This document shows positions 1-8,534 of a DNA stretch of 64,000 bases, in pieces. The number at the start of each line of letters is the position of its first letter. Position 1 is the stretch's first letter. The notes beneath the pieces are model-generated. The model had not been told where the DNA came from. It saw only the letters and a program-made list of their open reading frames with translations, and did not search any database. The position numbers and the translations under genes were made by a program. Source of the stretch: Longispora albida DSM 44784 (GTDB lineage: Bacteria > Actinomycetota > Actinomycetes > Mycobacteriales > Micromonosporaceae); assembly GCF_000379825.1 (NCBI RefSeq), contig NZ_KB903838.1, positions 63,046-127,045 of the forward strand, in the 5' to 3' direction.

Positions 1-84
1 GTGATCCGGATCCACGGCAGGCGCACGACGGCCGCCAGCCCGGTGGCGACGGTCGCCTCCTCGCTCAACGGGGTACCGGCATGA
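1..84 (+). CDS. C-terminal end of a gene upstream of the CIS operon (partial, possibly DUF4255/Pvc16-like)
   Basis: An open frame runs from the window edge to a TGA at 82-84 and overlaps the next start as ATGA, so it is the 3' end of a translationally coupled gene. Only 27 residues are visible, ending in an Ala/Ser/Val-rich tail. In many CIS clusters a DUF4255 (Pvc16-like, tail terminator) gene sits just before the sheath genes, which fits this place. The visible residues alone cannot confirm the family. Confidence 0.4.
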   Translation: MIRIHGRRTTAASPVATVASSLNGVPA

Positions 85-929
85 CCATCACCGCTGGCAC
101 CCGGGTCCTGCACCGGCTGGCGCTGGGCGTCGAGGTGATCGACGGCCGGACGGGCAGGCTCGCTCAGGTACCGGTGCGCGTGGGCCGTGAGGTCCCGATG
201 GAGCTGTCCGTGCCGGACATCCGCCGGCTGGCCTGGCCGTGCACGGACCTGGAGTACAGCGGTCCCGGCCGGTTCCGGCAGCGGCAGGTGCCCTCGCTGC
301 CGAGCCGGGTCGTGCTGCGCGCCGGCGACCTGGCCCGGCAGTTCGTGCCCCGCCGTTTCGAGCTGCTGCTGTGGCCGCTCGCGGATCTGGAGGCCGCAGA
401 CCAGACTCCGCCGGCCGGGCCGTTCGTGCCGGTCGCTTCGCGGCTGCTGCGGTCCTGGCTGCTGCCGGCTCCGTCGTCGGCGTTCGCGCCGGGGACGACA
501 GGTGTACGCGGGCGGATCACCCGGGGCGGTGTGCCGGTGCGCTGGCCACGCGTCACAGCTTTCGGGCCGGGCGGCGTGCCGGTGGGCTGGGCGCACGGCG
601 ACGACCGGGGCGAGTTCCTGCTGGAGGTGACGGGTACCGGCCTGCTGCCGCCGCCCGTGGACAGCACGATCGCGATCGACCTGGAGATCTCGGCCCGTCC
701 CGCTGCCCAGACCCCGGCACCGGACCCGGCCGACTGGTGCGGGGACCTGCCGGTCGAGTGGGTGCCGCGCGCCGCGATCCCGCCGGCCCCGTTCAGCCTG
801 GACAACCCGCAGCTGCGCGGCCGGGCCAGGCCACCGGGGTACGTGGCCTCGGCCGGTGGGCGCGTGCCGCTGACCGTGGAGACGGGGACGGTGCTCGCCG
901 TCCAGCAGGACCTGCCGTTCACGGACTGA
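81..929 (+). CDS. CIS-associated protein with a carboxypeptidase-regulatory-like (CnaB-type) beta domain
   Basis: A 282-residue protein with no signal peptide or membrane segment. Residues about 139-185 read like a small beta-sandwich of the carboxypeptidase-regulatory/CnaB type, with a GVRGRITRGGVPV strand pattern, a Gly-rich turn and an 'R/GEFLLEVTG' end. The N-terminal 130 residues are Arg/Leu-rich and I recognise nothing in them. The start overlaps the previous stop (ATGA) and the sheath gene follows 34 bases downstream, so it belongs to the CIS operon. A structural or accessory role in the particle is inferred from position only. Confidence 0.6.
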   Translation: MTITAGTRVLHRLALGVEVIDGRTGRLAQVPVRVGREVPMELSVPDIRRLAWPCTDLEYSGPGRFRQRQVPSLPSRVVLRAGDLARQFVPRRFELLLWPLADLEAADQTPPAGPFVPVASRLLRSWLLPAPSSAFAPGTTGVRGRITRGGVPVRWPRVTAFGPGGVPVGWAHGDDRGEFLLEVTGTGLLPPPVDSTIAIDLEISARPAAQTPAPDPADWCGDLPVEWVPRAAIPPAPFSLDNPQLRGRARPPGYVASAGGRVPLTVETGTVLAVQQDLPFTD

Positions 930-963
930 TGCCCGTTCTGATGTCGCGAGGGAGATGGGAAGC

Positions 964-2817
964 ATGCCTGAGTACCTGACACCTGGCGTGTACGTCGAGG
1001 AGACGAGCTTCAGGTCACGCTCCATCGAGGGCGTTCCCACGAGCACGTGCGGGATGGCGGGGCTGACGGCCTACGGCCCCGTCCCGTACCGGCTGGACGC
1101 GCTCGGCGTCACGATGACCCCGAAGCCGACCCTGGTGACCAGCTTCACCGAGTTCGAGCGGGCCTTCGGCGGGCTGGACGCGGTCGGGCTGCTGGACAAC
1201 ACGACCAACTACCTCGCGCACGCGGCCCGCGCCTTCTTCGGCAACGGCGGCCGGCGGCTGTACGTCCAGCGTGTCTATCCATTCGCGACAGCCGGCAACC
1301 CGGCGACGATCGACCTGACGCAGAACTTCGCGTTCCTGCCGCTGGGGGCTGGCGGGGCCGGTCCGGTGTGGCGGGCGCGGTGGCCCGGGCGGGCCGGTAA
1401 CGGCATCCAGGTCCGGGTCAGGTTCCGCCGGAGCAAGAACGTGCTGGTCAGTGGCAGCCTGACGGGCGTGAGCCGTGGCGCGGCCGTCGAGATCGGCGAC
1501 AACCCGGCCCAGCCGCCGGCGGACAACACAGCGCCCGATGTGGCGAAGCTGAAGATCGTCGCCCTCGACCAGGCGACCGGCAAGCTCGGCTACGTGGGTA
1601 ACAACGGTGCCTTCGAGCCCGTCGACCCGGCCAAGGGCGCCTTCCACATCACCTTCGACATCGAGGTGGTGATGGGGACGCGTGCCGACGTGTACACCGG
1701 GGTCGAGCTCGGCTCGGCGCACCCGCGCGGGATCACGAAGGTGCTGCAGGCCGAGCGGCCAGCCGACGAGTTCAGCCTGGTCTGGCTGGACACGTCGGTA
1801 CCGCAGGGCCAGCCGGCCCTCACCGACGGTGCGATCCTGACCGCGCTGCTGAGCCTGAAGGAGTTCACGTTCCTGACCGGCGGGACGGAGGGCGCGCCGC
1901 TCACGCCCGACGACCTCAAGGGGCGCAAGTCCTCGCCGGACGACGCGCGGGACGCCGCGACCGGGCTGGCCGCGCTCGGCGAGATCGAGGACATCGCGAT
2001 CGTCACGGCACCCGACATCGTCCGGCTCGACGCCGACAGTCACAAGGTCGCCGCCGACTACCTGATCCAGCACTGCGAGGAACTCCGGTACCGGATCGCG
2101 ATCGTCGACCCGCCCGGGGACAGCTCGATCTCGTCGGTGCGCGCCTTCCGCAGCCAGTTCGACACGACCCACGGCGCGCTGTACTACCCGTGGCTGCGTG
2201 TCCTCGACCCGACGGCCAAGCGTGACCCGGGCGCACCACCAGCCACTATGGAGCTGCCGCCGTCCGGGGCCACGGCCGGGATCTACGCCCGCAGCGACAT
2301 CGAACGCGGCGTCCACAAGGCACCGGCCAACGAGGTCGTCCTGGGCATCACGGAGTTCGCGGCGAACGTGACGTTCGACCGGCAGTCCGTCCTCAACCCG
2401 GAGGGCATCAACGCCCTGCGGTTCTTCCCCGGCCGGGCGAACCGGGTCTGGGGCGCGCGGACGATGAGCTCCGACCCCGAGTGGAAGTACGTCAACGTGC
2501 GGCGGCTGTTCATCTACCTGGAGCACTCGATCGACAAGTCGACGCAGTGGGTGGTGTTCGAGCCGAACAACGAGCGGCTGTGGGCTTCGGTCCGGCAGAC
2601 CATCGAGGACTTCCTGCTGGTCACGTGGCGTTCGGGCGCGCTGATGGGCACCAAGCCCGAGGAGGCGTACTTCGTGCGCTGCGACCGGACGACCATGAGC
2701 CAGAACGACCTGGACAACGGGCGGCTGATCTGCGACATCGGGGTCGCGCCCACCTACCCGGCCGAGTTCGTCATCTTCCGGATCGGCCAGTGGACGGCCG
2801 ACGCCCGGCAGAGCTAG
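964..2817 (+). CDS. Contractile sheath protein 1 (Pvc2-like)
   Basis: A phage tail sheath family protein of 617 residues. Copies assemble around the inner tube and contract to drive it through a target membrane. The N-terminus reads PEYLTPGVYVEE, the classic sheath opening. The conserved C-terminal sheath domain includes QWVVFEPNN at about residues 528-536, a RSGALMGTKPEEAYFVRCD stretch and an ending of the type 'VAPTYPAEFVIFRI'. The start at 964 is chosen over 955 because GAGGGAG at 948-954 lies nine bases upstream of it. The gene is followed by a perfect palindrome and then the tube gene. A second sheath gene lies at 3341. Confidence 0.93.
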   Translation: MPEYLTPGVYVEETSFRSRSIEGVPTSTCGMAGLTAYGPVPYRLDALGVTMTPKPTLVTSFTEFERAFGGLDAVGLLDNTTNYLAHAARAFFGNGGRRLYVQRVYPFATAGNPATIDLTQNFAFLPLGAGGAGPVWRARWPGRAGNGIQVRVRFRRSKNVLVSGSLTGVSRGAAVEIGDNPAQPPADNTAPDVAKLKIVALDQATGKLGYVGNNGAFEPVDPAKGAFHITFDIEVVMGTRADVYTGVELGSAHPRGITKVLQAERPADEFSLVWLDTSVPQGQPALTDGAILTALLSLKEFTFLTGGTEGAPLTPDDLKGRKSSPDDARDAATGLAALGEIEDIAIVTAPDIVRLDADSHKVAADYLIQHCEELRYRIAIVDPPGDSSISSVRAFRSQFDTTHGALYYPWLRVLDPTAKRDPGAPPATMELPPSGATAGIYARSDIERGVHKAPANEVVLGITEFAANVTFDRQSVLNPEGINALRFFPGRANRVWGARTMSSDPEWKYVNVRRLFIYLEHSIDKSTQWVVFEPNNERLWASVRQTIEDFLLVTWRSGALMGTKPEEAYFVRCDRTTMSQNDLDNGRLICDIGVAPTYPAEFVIFRIGQWTADARQS

Positions 2818-2820
2818 TAC

Positions 2821-2862
2821 GTGGGACCCCTCATGTCGCTATAGCGACATGAGGGGTCCCAC
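2821..2862. repeat. Perfect 42-bp palindrome between sheath 1 and tube 1
   Basis: Two 21-base arms are exact reverse complements with no spacer, centred on GTCGCTATAGCGAC. The element starts three bases after the sheath stop codon and ends 26 bases before the tube start. As RNA it could fold into a very long hairpin. There is no T-run after it, so it is not a textbook intrinsic terminator. It may attenuate transcription, protect the sheath mRNA end or be a dispersed palindromic repeat. Confidence 0.9.
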
Positions 2863-2888
2863 GATCACCGGAACACTGGAGGCGTGCG

Positions 2889-3344
2889 ATGGCTGTCCGT
2901 GACAACCCGTACGGTGCGTTCAACTTCATGGTCAAGCTCGGCGACGCCGGCGGGGAGGACCAGATCGTCGCCGGGTTCTCCGACGTGAGCGGGCTGGGCA
3001 GCGAGGTGAAGTTCTCCGAGTACCGCAACGGCAACGACAAGGAGAACCACGTCCGCAAGATCCCGAACATCAACTCCACGGACGAGGTGACGCTGAAACG
3101 CGGCCTGATCGGCGACCTGCGGCTGTTCACCTGGCTCAAGGCGACCCGTGAGGGGCTGTACTCCCCGCAGACCGTCACCATCACCCTCCTCGACGAGGCC
3201 CGCGCGCCGGTCTGCCGGTGGGTGCTGCTGGCGGCCCAGCCGAAGAAGTGGATGGGGCCGACCCTGGCGGGCAAGGGCGGCGGGGAGGTCGCGATGGAGG
3301 AGCTGCACCTCGTCGCCGAGCGGATCGACTTCCAGAGCGCATGA
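2889..3344 (+). CDS. Inner tube protein 1 (T4 gp19/Pvc1-like)
   Basis: A 151-residue phage tail tube protein of the T4 gp19 family, the usual length. It forms the hexameric rings of the rigid tube expelled on sheath contraction. The N-terminal DNPYGAFNFMVKLG and the GFSDVSGLGSEV segment are hallmarks of CIS tube subunits, as is the C-terminal GEVAMEELHLVAERID. A good ribosome site (TGGAGGCG) precedes the ATG. Its stop overlaps the start of sheath 2 as ATGA. Confidence 0.93.
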   Translation: MAVRDNPYGAFNFMVKLGDAGGEDQIVAGFSDVSGLGSEVKFSEYRNGNDKENHVRKIPNINSTDEVTLKRGLIGDLRLFTWLKATREGLYSPQTVTITLLDEARAPVCRWVLLAAQPKKWMGPTLAGKGGGEVAMEELHLVAERIDFQSA

Positions 3345-5332
3345 GCGTCACCGGCCTGAGCCTCGGCGCGCCCGGGGTGTACCGGTCCCCGGCAGCAGCC
3401 GGGCCCTCGCTCCAGCCCGTCCGGCTGGACGTGGCCGGGTTCTGCGGGGTGGCGCTGCGCGGGCCGGTGAACGTGCCGGTGGCCGTGACGAGCTGGTCGG
3501 ACTACCAGCGGATCTTCGGCGGGTACGAGCGGCCGGGCGGCGGGCCGGACCGCATGCTCCCGTACGCCGTCCGTGCCTTCTTCGCGCAGGGCGGGACGCG
3601 GGCGGTGATCGTCCGGGTCGCGGCGGCCGGGGACGGGGCCGGTGCGGTCGCCAGGTACCGGGCCGGCGCGCTGGAACTGGTCGCCGCCGACGAGGGCTCG
3701 TGGGGGAACGGGCTCGCGATCCGCTTCTCGTACGAGGTGACGACGACATGGCGGGCAGCCGTGCCGGAGCCTGGCATGCTCCGCCCGCCCGCAGGGGCCG
3801 AGGTGCCGGTGGGCACGCTGCTGCGGCTGCGCGGGGCTGGCCTGGCTGCCGTGGGGGAGTACCGCTGGGTGACGGGCACCAGCCGTGATCTCCGGGGTCA
3901 CCTGCTGCTCGGGCTCGACGCCGAGGTCGAAGCCTCCGAAGTGGACGGTGAGGTGATCGGCGGGGTGCTTGACCTGACCGATCCCGACCCGGCTTTCACC
4001 CGCCGCGAACGGATCAGCGGCCTCGGACTCCGCCCCGGGCATCCCCGGCACCCGGCCGCTGTGCTGGCCACGGAGTCCGCGCTGGTCCGGACGGCTCCCG
4101 GCTGGCTCGGCACCCTCGAACCGGACGGGCCGGTACTCCGGCAGGCCGCTGGGGAACTCGTGCACGCCGGGTCCGACCGGTGGCACCAGATCACCGTGGA
4201 CAGTTTCTTCGACGAGGACCCGGCCGGGGCCGACGTCCTCGACGAGCGCAAGCATCTGGGCGTGGACCTGCTGGGCCGGGACCAGGAGATCGGGCTGCTG
4301 TGCGTGCCGGACCTGTTCTGGTCGTGGCGGGGCGCGACCGGGGAGCCGGTTTCCGAGGTGGTGGCGGACGTGCCGCGCGACCGGTGCACGGAACACCTGA
4401 CAGCGCCGGCGTTCGGCTCGTGCTGCCACCCCCGGACCAGAGTGACCATTGTGGACGGCTGCGTGAGCCCGTGTCCTGAGCCGGCCCGCGCCGTGCCCTA
4501 CGCGCCCGCCCAGGTACCGCCGGCACTGCTCGACTCCAGGGACCCGGAACAGCTCGGCGAGATGACCGAGCGGCAGGCGCGCCTGGTGGCGGTGGCCGAG
4601 CTGCGGCGCAGGTTCGTCGTGCTGCTGGACGTGCCGCCCGGGCTGCCGGCCGCCGGGATCAGCCGGTGGCGGGCCAGGTTCACGAGCAGCTACGCCGCCG
4701 CGTACCACCCGTGGCTGCGGGTCAGCCGCTCCGGGACGGCGCAGAACGAGGCGCTAGCCGTGCCGCCGTCCATCTTCGCGGTCGGCATCATCGCGGCCAG
4801 GGAACGCCGGCTGGGACTGCCGTGGGGGCCGGCGGGCGAGCTGGCGGCCGGGGCGGTCGCCGGTACCGACCGGATCACCGACGCCGTCCACGACCAGCTC
4901 CACCTGCACGGCGTCAACGTCTTCCGCGAGGAACGCGACGGCTTCCGCCTGACCGCCGCAAGAACCCTGGCAGCCGACCCCGCCTACCAGCAGCTCAGCG
5001 TCCGCCGCCTGATGACGATGCTCGCGCTCACCCTGGAACGCCAGTGCCAGTGGCTCGTCTTCGAACCGAACACTGCGGGGCTGCGGGCCCAGCTTTCCGA
5101 CACGATCACCGCGCTGCTGCGCGCACTGGGCCGGGCCGGGGCGTTCGCCGGGCGCACCGAGGCCGACTCGTTCTTCGTCCACTGCGACGACCGGCTGAAC
5201 ACGCCGCCGTCCCTCGGGCAGGGCAGGCTGATCGCCGAGGTGGGCGTGGCCCCGGCCAGCCCGCTGGAGTACCTGGTCCTGCGGATCAGCCAGGACACCG
5301 ACGGCCGGGTACACGTGGAGGCCGCGCCGTGA
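3341..5332 (+). CDS. Contractile sheath protein 2 (Pvc3/Pvc4-like)
   Basis: A second sheath paralogue, 663 residues. The opening LSLGAPGVYRSP matches the sheath N-terminus, and QWLVFEPNT near residue 570 matches the core motif of sheath 1, followed by EADSFFVHCDDRLN and a GVAPASPLEYLVLRI ending. The region at about residues 140-400 is longer and more divergent than in sheath 1. The ATG overlaps the tube stop, so this start is preferred to longer in-frame alternatives. In Afp/PVC particles extra sheath paralogues cap or join the sheath to the baseplate; such a role here is inferred. Confidence 0.88.
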   Translation: MSVTGLSLGAPGVYRSPAAAGPSLQPVRLDVAGFCGVALRGPVNVPVAVTSWSDYQRIFGGYERPGGGPDRMLPYAVRAFFAQGGTRAVIVRVAAAGDGAGAVARYRAGALELVAADEGSWGNGLAIRFSYEVTTTWRAAVPEPGMLRPPAGAEVPVGTLLRLRGAGLAAVGEYRWVTGTSRDLRGHLLLGLDAEVEASEVDGEVIGGVLDLTDPDPAFTRRERISGLGLRPGHPRHPAAVLATESALVRTAPGWLGTLEPDGPVLRQAAGELVHAGSDRWHQITVDSFFDEDPAGADVLDERKHLGVDLLGRDQEIGLLCVPDLFWSWRGATGEPVSEVVADVPRDRCTEHLTAPAFGSCCHPRTRVTIVDGCVSPCPEPARAVPYAPAQVPPALLDSRDPEQLGEMTERQARLVAVAELRRRFVVLLDVPPGLPAAGISRWRARFTSSYAAAYHPWLRVSRSGTAQNEALAVPPSIFAVGIIAARERRLGLPWGPAGELAAGAVAGTDRITDAVHDQLHLHGVNVFREERDGFRLTAARTLAADPAYQQLSVRRLMTMLALTLERQCQWLVFEPNTAGLRAQLSDTITALLRALGRAGAFAGRTEADSFFVHCDDRLNTPPSLGQGRLIAEVGVAPASPLEYLVLRISQDTDGRVHVEAAP

Positions 5333-5820
5333 CCGAGCCGCTGCTGGTCCAGTCGTTCCGCTTCGCGGTGAGCCTGCACCGCAGCGGGTACGGCGAGGAC
5401 GCCGCGCTGTTCGGCACGGGCGGGTTCGCCGAGTGCAGCGGGCTGATGCTGGACGCCGACGTGAAGGAGTACCTGGAAGGGGGTTTCAACGACGGGGTGG
5501 TCCGCCGCGTCGGGCGGGTGAAACTGCAGCCCCTGGTGCTCAAACGCGGCATGATCTATCCGGGAGATGGCGGCTACGCCGACAACAACTTCTGGGCGTG
5601 GCTGACGAGGATGGTCCGTGGCGAGCTGCCGATCGTGCGCTGCGACGGGCACATCCGGGTCAGCGATCCGGCCAACGTGGACGTCGTCGCGCACTGGGCC
5701 TTCGTGCGCGGCCTGCCGATGAAGGTCAGCGGGCCCACGCTCAACGCGAAGACCGGTGAGATCGCGATGGAGGAACTGCACATCGCCCACGAGGGCCTGA
5801 CCCTGGAGGCCTCGCCGTGA
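5329..5820 (+). CDS. Inner tube protein 2 / tube initiator (gp19 family, Pvc5-like)
   Basis: A 163-residue member of the gp19 tube family, slightly longer than tube 1. It contains FRFAVSLHR, a GFAECSGLMLDADVKEY segment equivalent to the tube-1 'FSDVSGLGSEV' strand, LKRGMIYPGDG and a C-terminal GEIAMEELHIAHEG. The GTG start overlaps the sheath 2 stop (GTGA). By analogy with Pvc5/Afp5 it probably forms the tube layer next to the baseplate. That placement is inferred. Confidence 0.85.
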   Translation: MTEPLLVQSFRFAVSLHRSGYGEDAALFGTGGFAECSGLMLDADVKEYLEGGFNDGVVRRVGRVKLQPLVLKRGMIYPGDGGYADNNFWAWLTRMVRGELPIVRCDGHIRVSDPANVDVVAHWAFVRGLPMKVSGPTLNAKTGEIAMEELHIAHEGLTLEASP

Positions 5821-7205
5821 CCCAGCTGACCAAGGCCGTCCTGTACCGGCTCAAGGACGGCAAACCCGCGGGCAAGGGCAAGCCGCTGCCGGTGAAGACC
5901 GAGGGCTCGCCGATCACCGTGCAGTTCAACCCCAGCTCGCTGAAGATCCAGCGGAACAACAACATCGACCAGGGCGGCGCGACGGCGCGGACGCAGCGCC
6001 GCCAGAACCCGTCGCAGCAGTCCGCGACCCTGACGATGGACCTGGAGTTCGACACGGCGGAAGGCGACGGGAACGGCCAGCCGCTCGACGTCAGGGAACG
6101 GACGAAGGAGATCCGCCAGTTCGTCGAGCCCGACCGGTCCAAGCCGGCCCAGCCGCCGCCCCGCGTGCAGTTCCTCTGGGGAACGTTCAACTTCGCTGGC
6201 ATCGTCACCCAGCTCACCGAGGACATCGACTACTTCGACCTCGACGGCAGGGCACTGCGCGCCAAGCTCAGCATCACCATCACCGAGCAGAACCTGAAGT
6301 TCGAGGCGCTGGAGCAGGGGGCCGGCGCGCGCACGGACACCGAGGCGACCGAACCCGGCGGGCGGCCGGGCAGGGGCGGGCCGGGCAGCAGCGGCACGCC
6401 CAACCCGGTACAGGCGGCGCTGGCCAGGGAAGGTGAGAGCATCCAGCAGCTGCTGAGCAGGCTCGACGAGGACCCTGCTGGCTGGCGTTCGGCCATGAAC
6501 GGCCTCACCAGCCCGCTCGGCCTGGCCGCCGGAGCCCAGGTCCAGCTCGGCGCGAGCGTCTCGGCCTCGGCGGGAATCGGCGTCTCGGCGGGCTTCGCGG
6601 CCGGAGCAGGGTTCTCGGCCGGCGCAGGCTTGTCGGCCGGAGCCGGATTCAGCGCGGGAGCGGGATTCTCTGCTGGAGCTGGCTTCTCTGCCGGGGCAGG
6701 GTTCGCGGCCGGGGCTTCCGCAGGTGCGGGATTCAGCGCGAGCGCGGGTGCAGGTGCAGGTGCGGGTTTCGGAGGCCGGGCCGTCGTGTCCGGCGAGGCG
6801 GGCTTCACCGCCGGGGCCGTTGTCACCGGCAGCGCGTCGGCCGGATTCTCCGCAGGTGCTGGCGGCGGGGTGTCCGCTGTGGCCTCGGCCGGTTTCGCTC
6901 TCTCGGCGGGCGGTGGGCTGTCAGCCAGCCGGGATCACTATGTCGCTGCGCACGTCTCGGCGGTCACTGCGGCGGCAAGAGCTTCTTTCTCTGTACCCGC
7001 TGCCTCGTTCACGGTCTCCGCCGGCACTCCCGATCCGCGCGCCGTCAGCTACGGCCGCGACATCCCGCTCGTGCACCGGGCCGACGTCGTGACGGCTGGC
7101 GGCGCGGTGGCCGGCGGCCGGATCGTGATCGGCGCCCGGGCCAGGACCGCCGAGGCCCCGCCCTCGCGTGTCCCGGGTACCGCGCCCTGGCGGTTCACGC
7201 CGTGA
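5817..7205 (+). CDS. Pvc7-like CIS tube/baseplate adaptor with an Ala-Gly-Phe-Ser repeat tail
   Basis: The first ~170 residues match the CIS tube-to-baseplate adaptor family (Pvc7/Afp7): ITVQFNPSSLKIQRNN, TLTMDLEFDTAEG, LWGTFNFAGIVTQL and a DIDYFDLDGRALRAKLSITI segment. In most relatives a LysM domain follows. Here a LysM domain is not evident. Instead residues about 240-365 are built from units such as AGAGFS, AGAGLS and ASAGAG, and then a ~95-residue tail ending near GTAPWRFTP. Total length is 462. The GTG overlaps the previous stop. The head is confidently a baseplate part; the function of the repeat tail is unknown. Confidence 0.85.
   Translation: MTQLTKAVLYRLKDGKPAGKGKPLPVKTEGSPITVQFNPSSLKIQRNNNIDQGGATARTQRRQNPSQQSATLTMDLEFDTAEGDGNGQPLDVRERTKEIRQFVEPDRSKPAQPPPRVQFLWGTFNFAGIVTQLTEDIDYFDLDGRALRAKLSITITEQNLKFEALEQGAGARTDTEATEPGGRPGRGGPGSSGTPNPVQAALAREGESIQQLLSRLDEDPAGWRSAMNGLTSPLGLAAGAQVQLGASVSASAGIGVSAGFAAGAGFSAGAGLSAGAGFSAGAGFSAGAGFSAGAGFAAGASAGAGFSASAGAGAGAGFGGRAVVSGEAGFTAGAVVTGSASAGFSAGAGGGVSAVASAGFALSAGGGLSASRDHYVAAHVSAVTAAARASFSVPAASFTVSAGTPDPRAVSYGRDIPLVHRADVVTAGGAVAGGRIVIGARARTAEAPPSRVPGTAPWRFTP
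6568..6777 (+). repeat. In-frame hexapeptide-like repeats (AGAGFS family) in the Pvc7-like gene
   Basis: Degenerate 18-base units encode repeated GAGFSA/GAGLSA/GAGFAA blocks. The bases vary at synonymous positions (gcc, gca, gct for Ala; ttc constant for Phe), so the repeat is kept at protein level. Sparser Ala/Gly/Ser repeats continue to about 6930. Confidence 0.85.
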
Positions 7206-7240
7206 CGCAGGAGTGACAGACCGGCACGAACCATGCAGGT

Positions 7241-7453
7241 ATGGGCGTACACGTTGGCGAGCTGCACACCGAGGTCCTGCCGGCGAACGTGCAGGGCCAG
7301 GCGGCTCCGGCTCCGGGTGCCGCCGGTTCGCCCGGTGCGGCCCAGCCGGGCGGTAAGGAACCGTCCTGGGTGACCGAGCGCCGCTGGCTGGACGCGCGGC
7401 GCAGGGCCGAGTGCCTGGCGAGCCGGGTACGCGCTGAGGGTTTCGATGACTGA
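7241..7453 (+). CDS. Small CIS-operon protein of unknown function
   Basis: A 70-residue protein with an Ala/Pro/Gly-rich middle and a charged helical C-terminus (WVTERRWLDARRRAECLASR). Many CIS operons carry a short protein at this point between the Pvc7-like and gpD-like genes (the Pvc6 position). Its end overlaps the gpD-like start by eight bases, which supports it as a real coupled gene. No ribosome site is obvious at the ATG at 7241, so the start is uncertain. I do not recognise a domain. Confidence 0.6.
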   Translation: MGVHVGELHTEVLPANVQGQAAPAPGAAGSPGAAQPGGKEPSWVTERRWLDARRRAECLASRVRAEGFDD

Positions 7454-8534
7454 GCCCGGGCTGTCCGCGGTCTCCCCGGTGTTCACTGTGGACGGTGAGG
7501 TCGCGCCGGAGCTGGCCAGGGACTGCCTGCGCCTCGACGTGGACGAGGACATCGCCGGGCTGCGGACGCTGCGCGTGCACCTCGCGGCCAGCGGGGCCGG
7601 AGCGCCGGGCCCGCCGGCGAAGATGCTGCACCTGGACGGGAGCCGGATCGACTTCGGCAAGCCGGTCAAGGTGAGCCTGGGTGCCGACGCCGGCGGCCAG
7701 CGGATCGTCTTCGACGGCGTGATCTCCGGGATCGAGGCCGTGTTCGCCGACGGCGAGCCGGCGCAGGTCATCGTCATGGCTGAGGACGCGCTGATGCGGC
7801 TGCGGATGACCCGGCGGATGCGGACGTACACGAAGGTGACGGACGCCGAGCTGGCCGACGCCATCGCCCGCGAGCACGGGCTGAGCGCGGAGGTCGCGGT
7901 GGACGGTCCCCGGTACGACTTCGTGCAGCAGCTCAACCAGAGCGACCTCGCGTTCCTGCGGGAGCGGGCCCGGCTGGTGCAGGCCGAGCTGTGGTGCGCG
8001 GGCCGGACGCTGCACTTCACGTCCCGGCCGCGCAGGCAGGGCACGACGCTCACCCTCGTCCAGGGCAACCAGCTGCTGTCCGCGCGGCTGTGCGCCGACC
8101 TGGCCGGGCAGCGCAGCTCGGTCGTCATCAGCGGGTACGACGCCACCGCGAAGGGCGTCATCAACGAGCTGGCCGGGCCGGACGTGGTGGAGGCGGAGAC
8201 CAGCGGCGGGCGGACCGGGCCGCGCGTCGTCGAGCGCGCGCTGGGGGTGTCGGCGTCCTACCGGGTACGGGAGGTGGCGCTGACGGCCGAGGAGGCCCGG
8301 TCGTGGGCGAGGGCGGAGATGCTGCGTCGTGGCCGGCGGTTCGTGACGTGCTCCGGCGTCACCCGGGGCACGCCGGACCTGATGGTCGGCAGCAGGCTCC
8401 GGCTCGATCAGGTCGGCGCGCCCTTCGACGGGCCCGGCTACTACGTGACCCGCGTCCGGCACACCTTCGACCACACCTCCGGGCTGCGTACCGACTTCGA
8501 CGCGGAACGGCCGACAGTGAACGAGGCGGGCTGA
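7446..8534 (+). CDS. Spike hub protein, phage late control gpD family (Pvc8 N-terminal part)
   Basis: A 362-residue gpD/gp27-like hub, the protein on which the tube is nucleated and which carries the spike. Seen: beta-rich N-terminus with FDGVISGIEAVF, the typical YDFVQQLNQSDLAFLRERAR segment, LTLVQGNQLLSAR and a C-terminal VTRVRHTFDHTSGLRTDF. In Afp/PVC systems hub and spike are fused as a VgrG-like protein; here they are separate, with the spike (gpV-like) as the next gene, overlapping as TGATG. Confidence 0.9.
   Translation: MTEPGLSAVSPVFTVDGEVAPELARDCLRLDVDEDIAGLRTLRVHLAASGAGAPGPPAKMLHLDGSRIDFGKPVKVSLGADAGGQRIVFDGVISGIEAVFADGEPAQVIVMAEDALMRLRMTRRMRTYTKVTDAELADAIAREHGLSAEVAVDGPRYDFVQQLNQSDLAFLRERARLVQAELWCAGRTLHFTSRPRRQGTTLTLVQGNQLLSARLCADLAGQRSSVVISGYDATAKGVINELAGPDVVEAETSGGRTGPRVVERALGVSASYRVREVALTAEEARSWARAEMLRRGRRFVTCSGVTRGTPDLMVGSRLRLDQVGAPFDGPGYYVTRVRHTFDHTSGLRTDFDAERPTVNEAG

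Noticed and set aside
6568-6777. The repeats as a CRISPR array or DNA-level minisatellite
   Set aside because: Units are 18 bases, contiguous, in frame and vary at synonymous positions. There are no spacers.
6230-6826. A Pro-Ala-rich repeat protein on the minus strand opposite the AGAGFS repeats
   Set aside because: It is the reverse reading of the Ala-Gly-Phe-Ser repeat; the sense frame is joined to a recognised Pvc7-like domain.
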